A stretch of 64,000 bases of DNA from Colwellia sp. 1_MG-2023 (GCF_030546755.1 NZ_JAUOPE010000001.1:62001-126000); one strand, 5' to 3'; counted from the first letter of the stretch, positions 20,154 through 29,703 are shown. Translations and numbers: made by a program. The notes: a model not told the origin generated them from the letters alone.

Positions 20154-21233
20154 TTAAAATAGTTCTAATTGATCAACTGAGTCATCGCTAGTTTCATTTA
20201 ATCCGATATGAACGCCTAACAATCTAATTGCTTTACCTTGGCCACGATGTACAGCTTCGTCTAATAGAGCGTCAAAAATTCCTTCATCCATTGAGCTATG
20301 TTTAAGCTCCTTCGTTGTCTGAACAAAATCATTAAATTTAACTTTCACACCTAGCTTAGAAATGGTTCTTGTTTCTAAGTGTTTTTTAGAGCGAGCCATC
20401 AATTCTGGAATTAACTTTTCAATCATCAACGCTTTAAGATCTGCATATTCACTAATATCTTCACTGAATGTTCTTTCAACGCCTACTGATTTTCTAACTC
20501 TTGTGGTTTCTACATTTCTTTCATCAATACCTTGGCAGCGTTTCCAAAGTACATGACCATAATTCCCTAAATTATTTACCAAAAGCATCTCGTTTGAATT
20601 TCTGATATCTTGACCCGTATACAAACCAATATCGTTGAGTTTTTTCAACGTAACTTTACCTACACCTGATATCTTTTTTAATGACATTTTTTCAATAAAC
20701 GGAATAACATCATCTGGTGTAATAACAAATTGACCATTAGGTTTGTTTTCATCACTTGCTACTTTAGCCAGAAATTTAACGGGGGCAACTCCAGCAGAAG
20801 CAGTTAAACCTGTTTTATTGAATATTTCTTGACGAATTTCTTGGGCAATTAACGTTGCAGAGCCATGTAAAATATCACACTCAGTAACGTCCAAATAAGC
20901 TTCATCTAATGAGAGTGGCTCAATTAAATCTGTATAGCGCTCAAAGATTTCTCTGATTTGTTGGCTAACTTCCTTATAAACATTCATTCGACCAGGCACA
21001 ATAACTAAATGAGGGCATTCTCGAAGAGCATTTGCTGTGGCCATAGCAGAACGAACACCAAATTTTCTGGCTTCATAATTACATGTAGCTATAACTCCTC
21101 TGCGATCAGATTTTCCGCCAACAGCAACAGGTAAGCCTTTCAATTCGGGGTTATCACGAATTTCAACGCTTACATAGAAAGCATCCATATCTACATGAAT
21201 GAGCTTCTTTTGTCGGTGATCTTCCTCAACCAT
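20154..21233 (-). CDS. dinB: Cargo DNA polymerase IV (second DinB)
   Basis: Complete Y-family polymerase of 359 residues carried by the element. Unlike the split host copy it keeps the start [19 protein letters not shown] with catalytic Asp, the acidic pair in SLDEAYLD, the helix-hairpin-helix [14 protein letters not shown], and a canonical beta-clamp motif at the end (QLELF). By eye it is about three quarters identical to the host copy over the first 100 residues, so it is a diverged relative and not a recent duplicate. A LexA box lies 71 bases upstream of the ATG. It is likely SOS-induced and replaces the host function lost by insertion; the replacement idea is inference. Confidence 0.95.
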   Translation of the reverse strand: MVEEDHRQKKLIHVDMDAFYVSVEIRDNPELKGLPVAVGGKSDRRGVIATCNYEARKFGVRSAMATANALRECPHLVIVPGRMNVYKEVSQQIREIFERYTDLIEPLSLDEAYLDVTECDILHGSATLIAQEIRQEIFNKTGLTASAGVAPVKFLAKVASDENKPNGQFVITPDDVIPFIEKMSLKKISGVGKVTLKKLNDIGLYTGQDIRNSNEMLLVNNLGNYGHVLWKRCQGIDERNVETTRVRKSVGVERTFSEDISEYADLKALMIEKLIPELMARSKKHLETRTISKLGVKVKFNDFVQTTKELKHSSMDEGIFDALLDEAVHRGQGKAIRLLGVHIGLNETSDDSVDQLELF

Positions 21234-21303
21234 TTACCTTGCCGCTACAGTTTAAATTAGGTTCAATATCATATTAATTTGAGTTTATCACTTGAACATG
21301 TGG

Positions 21304-21319
21304 CTGTATATAAAAACAG
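21304..21319 (-). promoter_or_regulatory. LexA box upstream of cargo dinB
   Basis: CTGTATATAAAAACAG matches the gammaproteobacterial SOS box CTG-N10-CAG with an AT-rich centre. It lies between the end of the RecD-like helicase and the cargo dinB start. It predicts repression by LexA and induction by DNA damage. Confidence 0.85.
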
Positions 21320-21364
21320 TACCCATAGAGAAGGAGTTAAATACTGGAATAATATTCGTTTCGA

Positions 21365-23575
21365 TCATAAATATAATCCGGCATTTATTTCTTCAAATGC
21401 AAATCCTCTATCTATTATTTGTTGAATTAGATCTGTTTTTGTAAGAATGACAACTCTTTTTTTAGCACGTGTTATCGCTGTATATAACCAGCTTCTTTCA
21501 AGGTATTCAGATGGTTGAAGGATGATTATTACTACATCAAATTCACTTCCTTGCGCGGCATGACATGTCAGACCATAAGCATGCTGTAAAATATAATCTC
21601 CTCTAAAGGTATTTTTTACCTGATCAAATCTTAATGCGGTTTTACCCTCAATATCAAAATCAACAACCAAGTCGATATCACCATCATTTCCGTCTGAGAC
21701 TATTATTCCTGTACTTCCGTTAACTAAACCTAACTGCTTATTGTTCTTCTTGTATATTACGCTGTCATTAAGTCTAAACTCAGGCACAGCTTTTATGTAT
21801 TTGTCATTTTTCCGTAATTCTTTGTGTAATATTTGGTTCGACTCTGACACCATTTTTTTGGTTGCTGCAATAATATGCACAGAGCCATAGCTTTCAGCTT
21901 CATTATATTTAGTCAGAAGTATCTCATTCAGTTCTATATTTTCATCATATTCAATAATTTCAACTTCATCGTTGGCTGTTATAATTTTACCAAGCTTCAC
22001 TTTATCAGCAGCATCAATAACACCACTGTTATTCCTATAGTTTTCATTAAGCTCAACTTTAGAAAGACTCTGGCACTGCATTAAACGATGGAATACTAAT
22101 CCCGGTCCTATTGGTGGTAATTGTGCCCAATCACCTATAAAAACAAGCCTAATAGCTTTACCTTCAAATGCTTTAAGTACTTTAAACATTGTTAAAAGAT
22201 CTACCATGCTAGCTTCATCAATATGAAAAACGGGTAGCTCTAGGCTATTTAGAAAACTCTTATCAGCTTTAATTTTGCTTAATAAACTTGAGATAGTTAG
22301 TGCGTCATCATCAGTTTGTTGTATAAGTCTTTGAGCAGCCTTTCCTGCTATGGCTACTTGTAATACATGATGACCTGCTCTTTTGATTAATTCATTCGCT
22401 GCGATGAGCACGGATGTCTTCCCTGTGCCACCGCCACCGCATACTAAAGAGACGCTATTAGACAAGATAGTTTCAACGGCTAACTTTTGTTTGTTATTTA
22501 GTTTGTGACCACTTGGAAGTTTATATGATGAAATATCACTTTCTAATACTGGTATATTCTTTATTTTTTGTTCTATTCGGTATGTTAACTGCTCTTCTAC
22601 ATACCTTTCAATTTCAGCCGTACCAGGCAAAGCATAAGCCTGATTATATAATTTGATGAAATCAGGATGTTCATGTTGTGCAGCCAGGTTGAAGCCTTCG
22701 CGAGTAAATTGACTCTGAACTGGGTTTAGATGTTCTTGATTCCGAATTATTAGTCTAGGATGGTTATGTTTTGATGAATAATTAGCAGCAACAATCGCCT
22801 TAATAACATTATCAGCACCAACACATTTTTCTAGTTCGTCTAAAAACTGTAGAGGGTACACCTGAGTATGTCCCTCAGAAAGTTTTTGATAAACAACATC
22901 TTCTACAGCACAGATTAGCCGTCTATTATCATTACTAGCTATTCCCATAGCTTTTGCGAAAGCATCTGTATCCTTGAATGAACAAAAACTCCATAATCGG
23001 TACGGATCTTCTTTTAATTTTTCAACAGTGTTCCCTTTATAGAACTCATAACTTTTTTTCACTGATGATTTAATTCTATTTCGTTGAGCTACAGGGGCGT
23101 TTTCCAAGACGGACTCGACAAAAGGAATTAGAGCCACTTTTCCGGCATGTGCATGCCATTGATTTATCACAACAAGCGCTGTCGCTCTTGTTATACGCTC
23201 TATGCTAGTTAATGCATTAACATCTTTCCTTTCAAGGACTTCAATTAAATTATCTGGAAAGGCCGCTATGATACGTGAAGCAATTGCTTTTCCTATACCT
23301 GTTCCTTGCATAATAAAATCATAAATTAAGCTAATGGTAAGTGAGACATAAGACAACTCAGAAACATGGAGTTGTTCTCCATAACGTTCATCAAAAACAA
23401 GGCTACCTTTTATTTTAATATGATCGCCTTTCATTACAAAAGGTAGAACATTATTTGAACGTACTTTAATTGTTTTATTTTCAGTTTTTAGGTTATAAAC
23501 TTGGAGTGAATCAGATTTATATACAAAGCTAGTTACAGTGCCAACCTCTATACGTTCCAACATTTCAACGTACAC
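21365..23575 (-). CDS. RecD2-like SF1 DNA helicase (736 aa)
   Basis: Superfamily 1B helicase. An N-terminal OB-like segment (EVGTVTSFVYKSDSLQVYNL) is followed by helix-hairpin-helix repeats (MQGTGIGKAIASRIIAAFP at 89-107 and LTSIERITRATALVVINQW), then the motor: Walker A GGGGTGKTS (380-388), HIDEASMVDLL, FIGDWAQLPP, and motifs V/VI HAAQGSEFDVV and YTAITRAKKRVV. This plan fits RecD2, which unwinds 5' to 3'. It is the last gene of the five-gene recombinase operon and overlaps the previous gene by 11 bases. It probably processes DNA ends or intermediates during excision or integration; a defence role is an alternative. Confidence 0.88.
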   Translation of the reverse strand: MYVEMLERIEVGTVTSFVYKSDSLQVYNLKTENKTIKVRSNNVLPFVMKGDHIKIKGSLVFDERYGEQLHVSELSYVSLTISLIYDFIMQGTGIGKAIASRIIAAFPDNLIEVLERKDVNALTSIERITRATALVVINQWHAHAGKVALIPFVESVLENAPVAQRNRIKSSVKKSYEFYKGNTVEKLKEDPYRLWSFCSFKDTDAFAKAMGIASNDNRRLICAVEDVVYQKLSEGHTQVYPLQFLDELEKCVGADNVIKAIVAANYSSKHNHPRLIIRNQEHLNPVQSQFTREGFNLAAQHEHPDFIKLYNQAYALPGTAEIERYVEEQLTYRIEQKIKNIPVLESDISSYKLPSGHKLNNKQKLAVETILSNSVSLVCGGGGTGKTSVLIAANELIKRAGHHVLQVAIAGKAAQRLIQQTDDDALTISSLLSKIKADKSFLNSLELPVFHIDEASMVDLLTMFKVLKAFEGKAIRLVFIGDWAQLPPIGPGLVFHRLMQCQSLSKVELNENYRNNSGVIDAADKVKLGKIITANDEVEIIEYDENIELNEILLTKYNEAESYGSVHIIAATKKMVSESNQILHKELRKNDKYIKAVPEFRLNDSVIYKKNNKQLGLVNGSTGIIVSDGNDGDIDLVVDFDIEGKTALRFDQVKNTFRGDYILQHAYGLTCHAAQGSEFDVVIIILQPSEYLERSWLYTAITRAKKRVVILTKTDLIQQIIDRGFAFEEINAGLYL

Positions 23576-24398
23576 TCTGAAGTTTGATATCTGACTTTTT
23601 GTTTAGTGAACTTAAGCTTTTGCCTTTTTGCTTATACAGGTTTAATTCATTCTCAAGTTCAACTTTACCTTCTTCTAATTTGTCATTTTCTTTTTCTAAC
23701 TTTTTGTTCTCCTCTCGTAACGCTGCTTTTTGTTCTTGTAACTTTTTAATCTGTTGCCTTGCGGCTCTTAATGCCGAAGAAGTCATGCAATCACTCATTT
23801 CATCTAAAGCAGATTCTGAAGCATAATCCAATGTTTTTAATAACTCGCCACAAGCTAATTTAGCATCTATATCTGCAATTAGTGCGCGTATAGGTTCATC
23901 ATAGAAAAAGTTTGGAGCTGACTTTATTTGTTCAATTGGTTGGTCTAAACACATTGCCCAGATTACTCTTTGGAATAACCTACCGTTGTTATTTACAGGC
24001 CAAAAATATGCTGGTTTATTCATTTCTAATCTAGCTTGAATAAAAGTAGTAAAACCTTCGATATTTTCGCTATGTACTTCTTTATTAGATTTTACAACGC
24101 CAGTAATAACCCCTCGATTTCTTAATACACTTTCAACTTCTTCAATTTCATCTTTATATGTTTGCCTTAAGCTATCTGTAGTAGTCCCATAGCCCATTAA
24201 CTTAGCTAGTTTTGCTCTATCTATTTTTGATTTGTTTAAACTAAGGTAACCAGCAATATCATCGCTGTTACATTGTAGAATTTTATCAAGAGTTTCTTTC
24301 AGGCAGATTCGTCTGAGTTTACCAAGATCAGCTTTTGATATTTCTTCGCGATTAAACTTTTCAATAAGTACTTCTTTGCTTAAAGTTTTAATAGTCAT
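23565..24398 (-). CDS. Coiled-coil protein of the recombinase operon (277 aa)
   Basis: Not recognised. Residues 1-100 are basic and helical (SKADLGKLRRICLKETLDKI and KIDRAKLAKLMGYGTTTDSL), compatible with DNA binding. A middle globular part contains PAYFWPVNNNGRLFQRVIWAM. Residues about 210-262 form a clear heptad coiled coil rich in Lys, Glu and Leu (LQEQKAALREENKKLEKEN). No catalytic motif was seen. It sits 2 bases after the P-loop protein gene and overlaps the helicase gene by 11. An accessory or architectural role for recombination is likely. Confidence 0.7.
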   Translation of the reverse strand: MTIKTLSKEVLIEKFNREEISKADLGKLRRICLKETLDKILQCNSDDIAGYLSLNKSKIDRAKLAKLMGYGTTTDSLRQTYKDEIEEVESVLRNRGVITGVVKSNKEVHSENIEGFTTFIQARLEMNKPAYFWPVNNNGRLFQRVIWAMCLDQPIEQIKSAPNFFYDEPIRALIADIDAKLACGELLKTLDYASESALDEMSDCMTSSALRAARQQIKKLQEQKAALREENKKLEKENDKLEEGKVELENELNLYKQKGKSLSSLNKKSDIKLQSVR

Positions 24399-24400
24399 AA

Positions 24401-25435
24401 TTACTGCCTCACTATGATGATTTCATCAAACAGTTCAGAGGTTGTTGGTGACTCTATACGGTTATAATTATCAGTAATCAACTGGTCTGGTAACCTTTTA
24501 GTGGCTGGTCGTTCTTTATTTCGTTGAATTAACTGCAACAGGGGCACATCGAAAAATACAGCACAAACTTTAATATCTTTTTTTGATTCAGACTGAACTT
24601 TCATAATTTCCAGAAAAAACTCTGATCTTTTAGCGACAGTCAAATTAGTGGCATCAATTACAATTGGTTGTCTATCTAAGAAAAAATTGTTTCTATTCTC
24701 TCGCCATTCTGTTTTACCTGAATTTTGAACGCCAATAAGCATATAGATTCTCATCGAAATTCGAGTATTAAGTATGCTTTCTTTTAATTTATGTTTCGCT
24801 GAGCGCCATGCATTATCAATTTTTGTCTGATTTGAGTAATCGTAGTTATTATCTTTATCAACTAAGAAGTCATCTGGGGAGATAATTTTAGGTTCATTAA
24901 AACTAACAACATTTGATCGAGATGTGTTGCTATTGACCTGTGAAGCTGCAATGGCGATAGCATTATTTTCAGTTTCTTCTTTTTGCCTCCTATAGTTGTT
25001 TAAGTCATCAATAAGCTTTTTATTCTTTTCTGTGATTTTAGCTGTTAGAAAGTGTGCTTCATCACGCTCTTTTTCAAAATTATTACGCTCTAAAATAGCT
25101 TCACCTAAAGCAGTCTGCTCTTTTATTCCATCAGTTCCTTTAAAGGTTTTCTTAAATTCATCTACATCCTCTCGGATTTTTTGATATCTAGCATGAATGG
25201 CTTGATCTACACGGTCTTTACCGTAAAAATAGCTGTCAGATACATTTACTTGTTTTCTAACTTTCTCAAGACTACATTCATTAATACTTCCAGTCGCGTT
25301 AGCTCGTGCTTTGCACTTTTCAAACGAAACCCTCAAGTCAGCTAATCGCTCACTATGGCTTCTTTTTTTAGTCTGTTCGGCTGTTTTAACAGGCTTAATT
25401 GTACCATTAGTCAAAATAAGCCTCCTCACGTTCAT
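24401..25435 (-). CDS. HTH/coiled-coil protein fused to P-loop kinase-like domain
   Basis: Two-part protein. Residues about 30-155 contain a helix-turn-helix-like segment (SLEKVRKQVNVSDSYFYGK) followed by a coiled coil, like the small third protein (TnpC type, DUF6262-like) of Tn554-type transposons. The C-terminal 120 residues are a P-loop domain: Walker A GVQNSGKT (235-242), VIDATN (259-264), VFFDVPLLQLIQRNKERP with lid arginines, and RLPDQLI, all as in AAA_33 polynucleotide-kinase-like enzymes. It overlaps the upstream recombinase gene by 29 bases. An ATP-dependent or end-phosphorylating accessory to the recombinases is plausible but not shown. Confidence 0.78.
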   Translation of the reverse strand: MNVRRLILTNGTIKPVKTAEQTKKRSHSERLADLRVSFEKCKARANATGSINECSLEKVRKQVNVSDSYFYGKDRVDQAIHARYQKIREDVDEFKKTFKGTDGIKEQTALGEAILERNNFEKERDEAHFLTAKITEKNKKLIDDLNNYRRQKEETENNAIAIAASQVNSNTSRSNVVSFNEPKIISPDDFLVDKDNNYDYSNQTKIDNAWRSAKHKLKESILNTRISMRIYMLIGVQNSGKTEWRENRNNFFLDRQPIVIDATNLTVAKRSEFFLEIMKVQSESKKDIKVCAVFFDVPLLQLIQRNKERPATKRLPDQLITDNYNRIESPTTSELFDEIIIVRQ

Positions 25436-27512
25436 CTATGTAAAGATCTTTTAGTACTGGTGCATATATTTTTACAACTTGTTTAGCTAAGTTTTCTATA
25501 TCAACATTTTCATGTCCTTGCCCTTTTAGTAGTTTGATATAATAGTCAAAAGAATAAAGGATATCCCGTGACCAATCTCTACCAAGCAAAGCGTCCGAAC
25601 AGTCTTTACCAATACAATGCGCTGGATTTGGTAATGTTGCTAAAACATCAGTTACATCTTTACTAATATTTAATACCTTTCTCCGCTCATGGTTACCTCG
25701 TTTAGCACATGGAGAATCAGTACTATCGCTTTGGCTTCTCATACAAATAACACCAACAGGGGTATGTAAAGCATAAATATCTTCACCCAATATCCTCATC
25801 AATAATATTTCTTTGATTCTTTCTTCAAGACAAACATGAAAGTCCATTTCTGTAAGTGATTCATTCTTCAATTCGTTTTTTAGCTCCTGCTTTATATGCT
25901 CAACCCCATCAAGTAACTGATTTCCTTTAACGCCAGAAACAGTAGCTCTAACTAGGTTTTTAGCCATTATTGATGCTTGCTCTTTCTGTGCACTGAGAAT
26001 TCTTTTTCTTCTATCCCTTACAATAATGGGGTTATTACAAAGGTAAGCATCTGGCATCAAATTATTGCTATGCCCAAACAGTCTTTTTAATAATATTATT
26101 GCAGCATGACTTTTTGAGCCAATATAGCCAGCTAGTGTTGCTCTAACACAATGAGCTGTGGCTTCATCATCGTCATCTTCACTGATTGTTTCCAATTGAA
26201 TATCAAAGTGTTTAGCAAAGTTTTGAATTAAGTTGTTGAAGCCTTTACAGCTACCTATTTTCTTTTTGTCTGAAGAAGTATTATCAGTGGAAGATGCCAT
26301 CCTTTGGTTTAATAGCATATGGCCAGTTCTATCTATCTTGGCACTAGTGGCTAAATCTACTGCTTTTTTAATAAGTGGAGGTACTGGAATAACATAATTT
26401 TTTAAATTTGTTTTTTTTATGTCTGTTATCAGATAATAAAGCAGATCAAATCGTTTACTTTGTTGGCAACAGCCTTTCACTAAGTTACGCATGTCTACAT
26501 TACGCAAGCCCGTAGTTAAAAGGATTAACCATGCTACTGCTCCTTGAATCAACTGTTCAAATTCATCAAACCATCTTGTTGATAAAGCATTATCTTCATT
26601 ATCCCTGCTATAAAATAAAGGAACGATTAAATTGAGCTGCTCTCCATATTTATCCTCAATATCTCGCCTTACCTTTTCATGTATTCTTCCTTTCCCATCT
26701 TGATGACTAATATTATTTAACTCTGAAAATTTGTCTATTTCATCAAAAACATCATTAATTAGTCCTATATGCTCATCAATAAAAAGCATAGCCTTTTGAA
26801 CTATTGCATCCACAACCTCCATTTTCAAAGGAGAGTATGATTTTACTCCATCATTGTTTGAATCAAAAAAAAACCCATCTGAATTCTCTTGTTCTAAAGA
26901 AGAACATATATCTATAGCCCATTGGGATATAGGCTCATTACCCCAAGGCATCGAGGTTTTGCTGCCTGAAATTAAAAACTCTGCATTAGGAAAGTTGCTC
27001 AATTTACATAAAGCTAGGTAATTTAGCCCTATTAAAGGCGCTGGGTGTAATGTTGATGTACTGGCAAACTGAAGCTGACATTGATGGATAACATCACTTT
27101 TCGTAAGGTATGACAGGTTTTGGAAAGGTTGGTTATACTCAGCAACAAGAATAGATTTCGATTCAAACATCTCTTTAAAAAAAGAGATGAATTCTCGAAT
27201 ATTGTTTAATACTGTTGAAATTTTTTTGTTCTGGTTTGTTACCTCAAAGTAAGCCATTACTTTGCAAACTAAGAGTAGAGGGTAATGTTTTGACTCAGGC
27301 AGCCATTGGTGCCAAACAAAATTCATATTAGCTCCACCATGACCGTCCCACCTGCCGGAGTGAAAAGTTGATACTGGTGATATTTTATCCATATTTTTAT
27401 CTTTATAATGATCTGATAAAGAATCTAAACAAGTCCACATTTCTTTTCCTTTAGTGAATGCAGAATCAGCTTGTGTTGTGATTTCTAATACTTTATTTTC
27501 TTCAATCATCAT
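25407..27512 (-). CDS. Large tyrosine recombinase, catalytic set complete (701 aa)
   Basis: Recombinase with a long N-terminal region (about 300 residues) and a C-terminal catalytic domain. Active residues: Arg337 in TTGLRNVDMRNL, Lys366-367 in DIKKTNL, His454-x-x-Arg457 in HCVRATL, His481 in RLFGHSNN and Tyr490 in DAYLCN. About 210 residues follow, including cysteines at CMRSQSDSTDSPCAKRGNH that may bind metal. It begins directly after the stop of the 694-residue partner. Length and tandem order resemble TnpB of Tn554-type elements. It is the best candidate in this operon for the strand-exchange enzyme. Confidence 0.85.
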   Translation of the reverse strand: MMIEENKVLEITTQADSAFTKGKEMWTCLDSLSDHYKDKNMDKISPVSTFHSGRWDGHGGANMNFVWHQWLPESKHYPLLLVCKVMAYFEVTNQNKKISTVLNNIREFISFFKEMFESKSILVAEYNQPFQNLSYLTKSDVIHQCQLQFASTSTLHPAPLIGLNYLALCKLSNFPNAEFLISGSKTSMPWGNEPISQWAIDICSSLEQENSDGFFFDSNNDGVKSYSPLKMEVVDAIVQKAMLFIDEHIGLINDVFDEIDKFSELNNISHQDGKGRIHEKVRRDIEDKYGEQLNLIVPLFYSRDNEDNALSTRWFDEFEQLIQGAVAWLILLTTGLRNVDMRNLVKGCCQQSKRFDLLYYLITDIKKTNLKNYVIPVPPLIKKAVDLATSAKIDRTGHMLLNQRMASSTDNTSSDKKKIGSCKGFNNLIQNFAKHFDIQLETISEDDDDEATAHCVRATLAGYIGSKSHAAIILLKRLFGHSNNLMPDAYLCNNPIIVRDRRKRILSAQKEQASIMAKNLVRATVSGVKGNQLLDGVEHIKQELKNELKNESLTEMDFHVCLEERIKEILLMRILGEDIYALHTPVGVICMRSQSDSTDSPCAKRGNHERRKVLNISKDVTDVLATLPNPAHCIGKDCSDALLGRDWSRDILYSFDYYIKLLKGQGHENVDIENLAKQVVKIYAPVLKDLYIDEREEAYFD

Positions 27513-29597
27513 TTATCCCCCAAAGCTCAAAATAGGTGGTAAAAGTCTTTCACCACTGTTCATAGCAGCCGTTGCTATTACGTAAGCTTCCTCGACTGTT
27601 TCCATACCTTTTGAGTGATTATTTTTAAATTTCTCAACAACATCACGAGCAATAGTCAGTTTATCAACTAATGTAATATTAAAGACTTCGGGAGTTACAT
27701 CTTCTTTCTCCTCATACTCCATTATTCGATAACAAATAGCGGGTAAATGCTCTGAATATACTTCACTACGCTCACAACCTAGGCACATATCATATTTTAA
27801 GCACTTTTCAGCAATAGGTAGGCCATGACTTGGGTTTGAAGGGTCACTACAGTCACAAAGAAATACAGGAATGTTTTCCTCTGAACGCTCGCTATCTTCT
27901 TTTATTTTTCCTTTAAAAGTCATAGCTTCTTCTAACATTTCTGTTGTTAAAGCAACGATAGCACTATCAACTACCATCCGAGCCATGCCTGATTTCATGA
28001 TATAACTGGAGAAGGTTGTGTCGAAACTTTTGTGATTAAGTGCTTCACGTAAGTTGTTAACTAGATCATCTGCACTTTTTACACCTTTAAGTAGTTTCAA
28101 AGTTTTATAGCCAATGTAGCTTTTTCTAAACTTTCTTGTCTCAATACTACTTAACCTTTTGTCATCATCATCAATAATTGGGTAATGCTTACAAAAAGCA
28201 GCAAATATTCCACCTGTACTACCAAATTTGAAAATATACTCTCTGCCCTCAGGTCGAGTTTTATCTAGGAACTTTAAGTAACCATAAAGTGGGCTATTAA
28301 CAGAAATACTCTTTAGAACTGGTGTTTGCTTACCTCCTTTGCTTTTTATTCCTTTCAACACAATTTTCTTATCGCGAGGGGGAGAATTATGATTTATCCC
28401 TAAATCAACATCATAATTTTCGTACCAAGGCCGCCCATTAACTTCCCATTTCCAAGACAGGGCCACTTCTTTATTTATTCCAAGTGTAATAAGCGCATAA
28501 AGTAAAATAGCCAATTCATGATGCTTTGAAGATAAAGATAAATAGCTAAATAGTGGTGATTGCTCACTCGTAGGAGTAACCGACCAATTATCCGGTTGAG
28601 ACGAAATACAGAACGCTCTGAAGTTTTCAATTTTATCTTTTGGGTTATCACTATCTTTATTTAAGCTTTTTGAAATTTCAGAAAGTCTGGTATTAAACCA
28701 ATGATAATTAGGCTCGTGTTCGAACTTTCTAATGCCATTAACTTCATCATTAATAAACAGATAATAATGGTAGAAAATCTGCTTAAAACCTTCTTCCCCA
28801 CTATTTAGTAATCGTTCTATGGTTGGATTTTTCTTAACGAGTTCGCTTAAAGGAATATAATCGTCCCTTAGAATATCTACCGATGCTTCTTGTAGGTTTT
28901 TAAGCCTTTCCTCAGCCAATTCGATTTCATAATAGATAAAAGCTAAAAATTGAAAGTGAACTTTTTCACTATAATCAGACTCTTTAACAATCTCATCAAA
29001 ATCTACTTCTTCAAGCGCTTTAGATTCTTTTATATCATGTGAACAACGGAGATCAGTCATATCTAAGGCATTAGACATAGGGTGCAGATCCAAAAGGCTA
29101 GTTAAAGCTTTTTTAAGTGTGGCACTAGATCCTTTAGATACTTGTGATAGCCAACCAGATAAATGAATAATGGTAATTTCTTCAAACTTTTGAGGTGAAG
29201 TTTCTAGTGATGCCAAATAACTAAAAAAACTCTTAATTGCAGAATGCTCTTTATCCCCAGGGCGAACTGGATTTGTTGCATATCCATTCATTACTTTTCT
29301 CATCAATAGACGAGAGAACGTTCTAGCTATGTCGTCACTAACAAGATTTTTACCGTCTTGCATTAACAAAAATGGGTTATGATTACTTTTTTTACGCAGA
29401 AATTTTTTATTAGGTCTAAGTTCGTCTATAACCTCATCAATAGATTTAGGGTATTCAAAAAACAAACGAAACTTGTGATCTGGGGAGTCTATAAAATGAT
29501 GATATGCTGGAAGTGAATTCTCAGTTATCAGTACAACATTAGAGTTATCTGGTTTAGACAACTTTATCTTTAACTTTCCTTTTCTCTTCTTAGCCAT
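27513..29597 (-). CDS. Large recombinase-like protein lacking the box I arginine (694 aa)
   Basis: Divergent tyrosine-recombinase relative. The C-terminal half has a box I region TLGINKEVALSW where the invariant Arg is Asn375, a box II with Arg488 in place of the usual His (TRKFRKSYIG, Arg491 kept), and a final box NHKSFDTTFSSY with His522 and Tyr532. After this comes a cysteine cluster (CDCSDP ... KCLKYDMCLGCERSEV, residues 581-611) that probably binds zinc. The missing Arg suggests a non-catalytic or half-active subunit paired with the 701-residue protein. First gene of the five-gene operon; its start is about 120 bases from the right junction of the element. Confidence 0.8.
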   Translation of the reverse strand: MAKKRKGKLKIKLSKPDNSNVVLITENSLPAYHHFIDSPDHKFRLFFEYPKSIDEVIDELRPNKKFLRKKSNHNPFLLMQDGKNLVSDDIARTFSRLLMRKVMNGYATNPVRPGDKEHSAIKSFFSYLASLETSPQKFEEITIIHLSGWLSQVSKGSSATLKKALTSLLDLHPMSNALDMTDLRCSHDIKESKALEEVDFDEIVKESDYSEKVHFQFLAFIYYEIELAEERLKNLQEASVDILRDDYIPLSELVKKNPTIERLLNSGEEGFKQIFYHYYLFINDEVNGIRKFEHEPNYHWFNTRLSEISKSLNKDSDNPKDKIENFRAFCISSQPDNWSVTPTSEQSPLFSYLSLSSKHHELAILLYALITLGINKEVALSWKWEVNGRPWYENYDVDLGINHNSPPRDKKIVLKGIKSKGGKQTPVLKSISVNSPLYGYLKFLDKTRPEGREYIFKFGSTGGIFAAFCKHYPIIDDDDKRLSSIETRKFRKSYIGYKTLKLLKGVKSADDLVNNLREALNHKSFDTTFSSYIMKSGMARMVVDSAIVALTTEMLEEAMTFKGKIKEDSERSEENIPVFLCDCSDPSNPSHGLPIAEKCLKYDMCLGCERSEVYSEHLPAICYRIMEYEEKEDVTPEVFNITLVDKLTIARDVVEKFKNNHSKGMETVEEAYVIATAAMNSGERLLPPILSFGG

Positions 29598-29604
29598 TTA
29601 GCAC

Positions 29605-29703
29605 CTATGATCAAAAATACAGTAGTTTGTATTTAGACATCATAGTAAATTATTTTTTTTCTTAAACTTATTTAAAAAATAATTTTAAAAAGTAAGGAAG
29701 TTT
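29605..29703. repeat. Right-end recombinase-site-like repeats
   Basis: CTATGATCAAA (29605-29615) and GTAAGGAAGTTT (29692-29703) are inverted partners of left-end sites at 3306-3316 (perfect, 11 of 11) and 3229-3240 (11 of 12). They lie between the right junction and the start of the recombinase operon, the first 8 bases upstream of its ATG. They may serve both as recombinase binding sites and as an autoregulatory operator. Confidence 0.7.

Noticed and set aside
3209-21190. Separate element delimited by the 20 bases shared by both dinB genes (GATATGGATGCTTTCTATGT)
   Set aside because: The identity is explained by conserved active-site codons; the true junctions are the ATATCAA cores at 3209 and 29720.
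20154-21233. Cargo dinB as the original host gene with the copy at 2167 as import
   Set aside because: The host start MKQRKIIHVD and LexA box beside nqrM join perfectly to the body at 3210, whereas the cargo copy has its own start and promoter.
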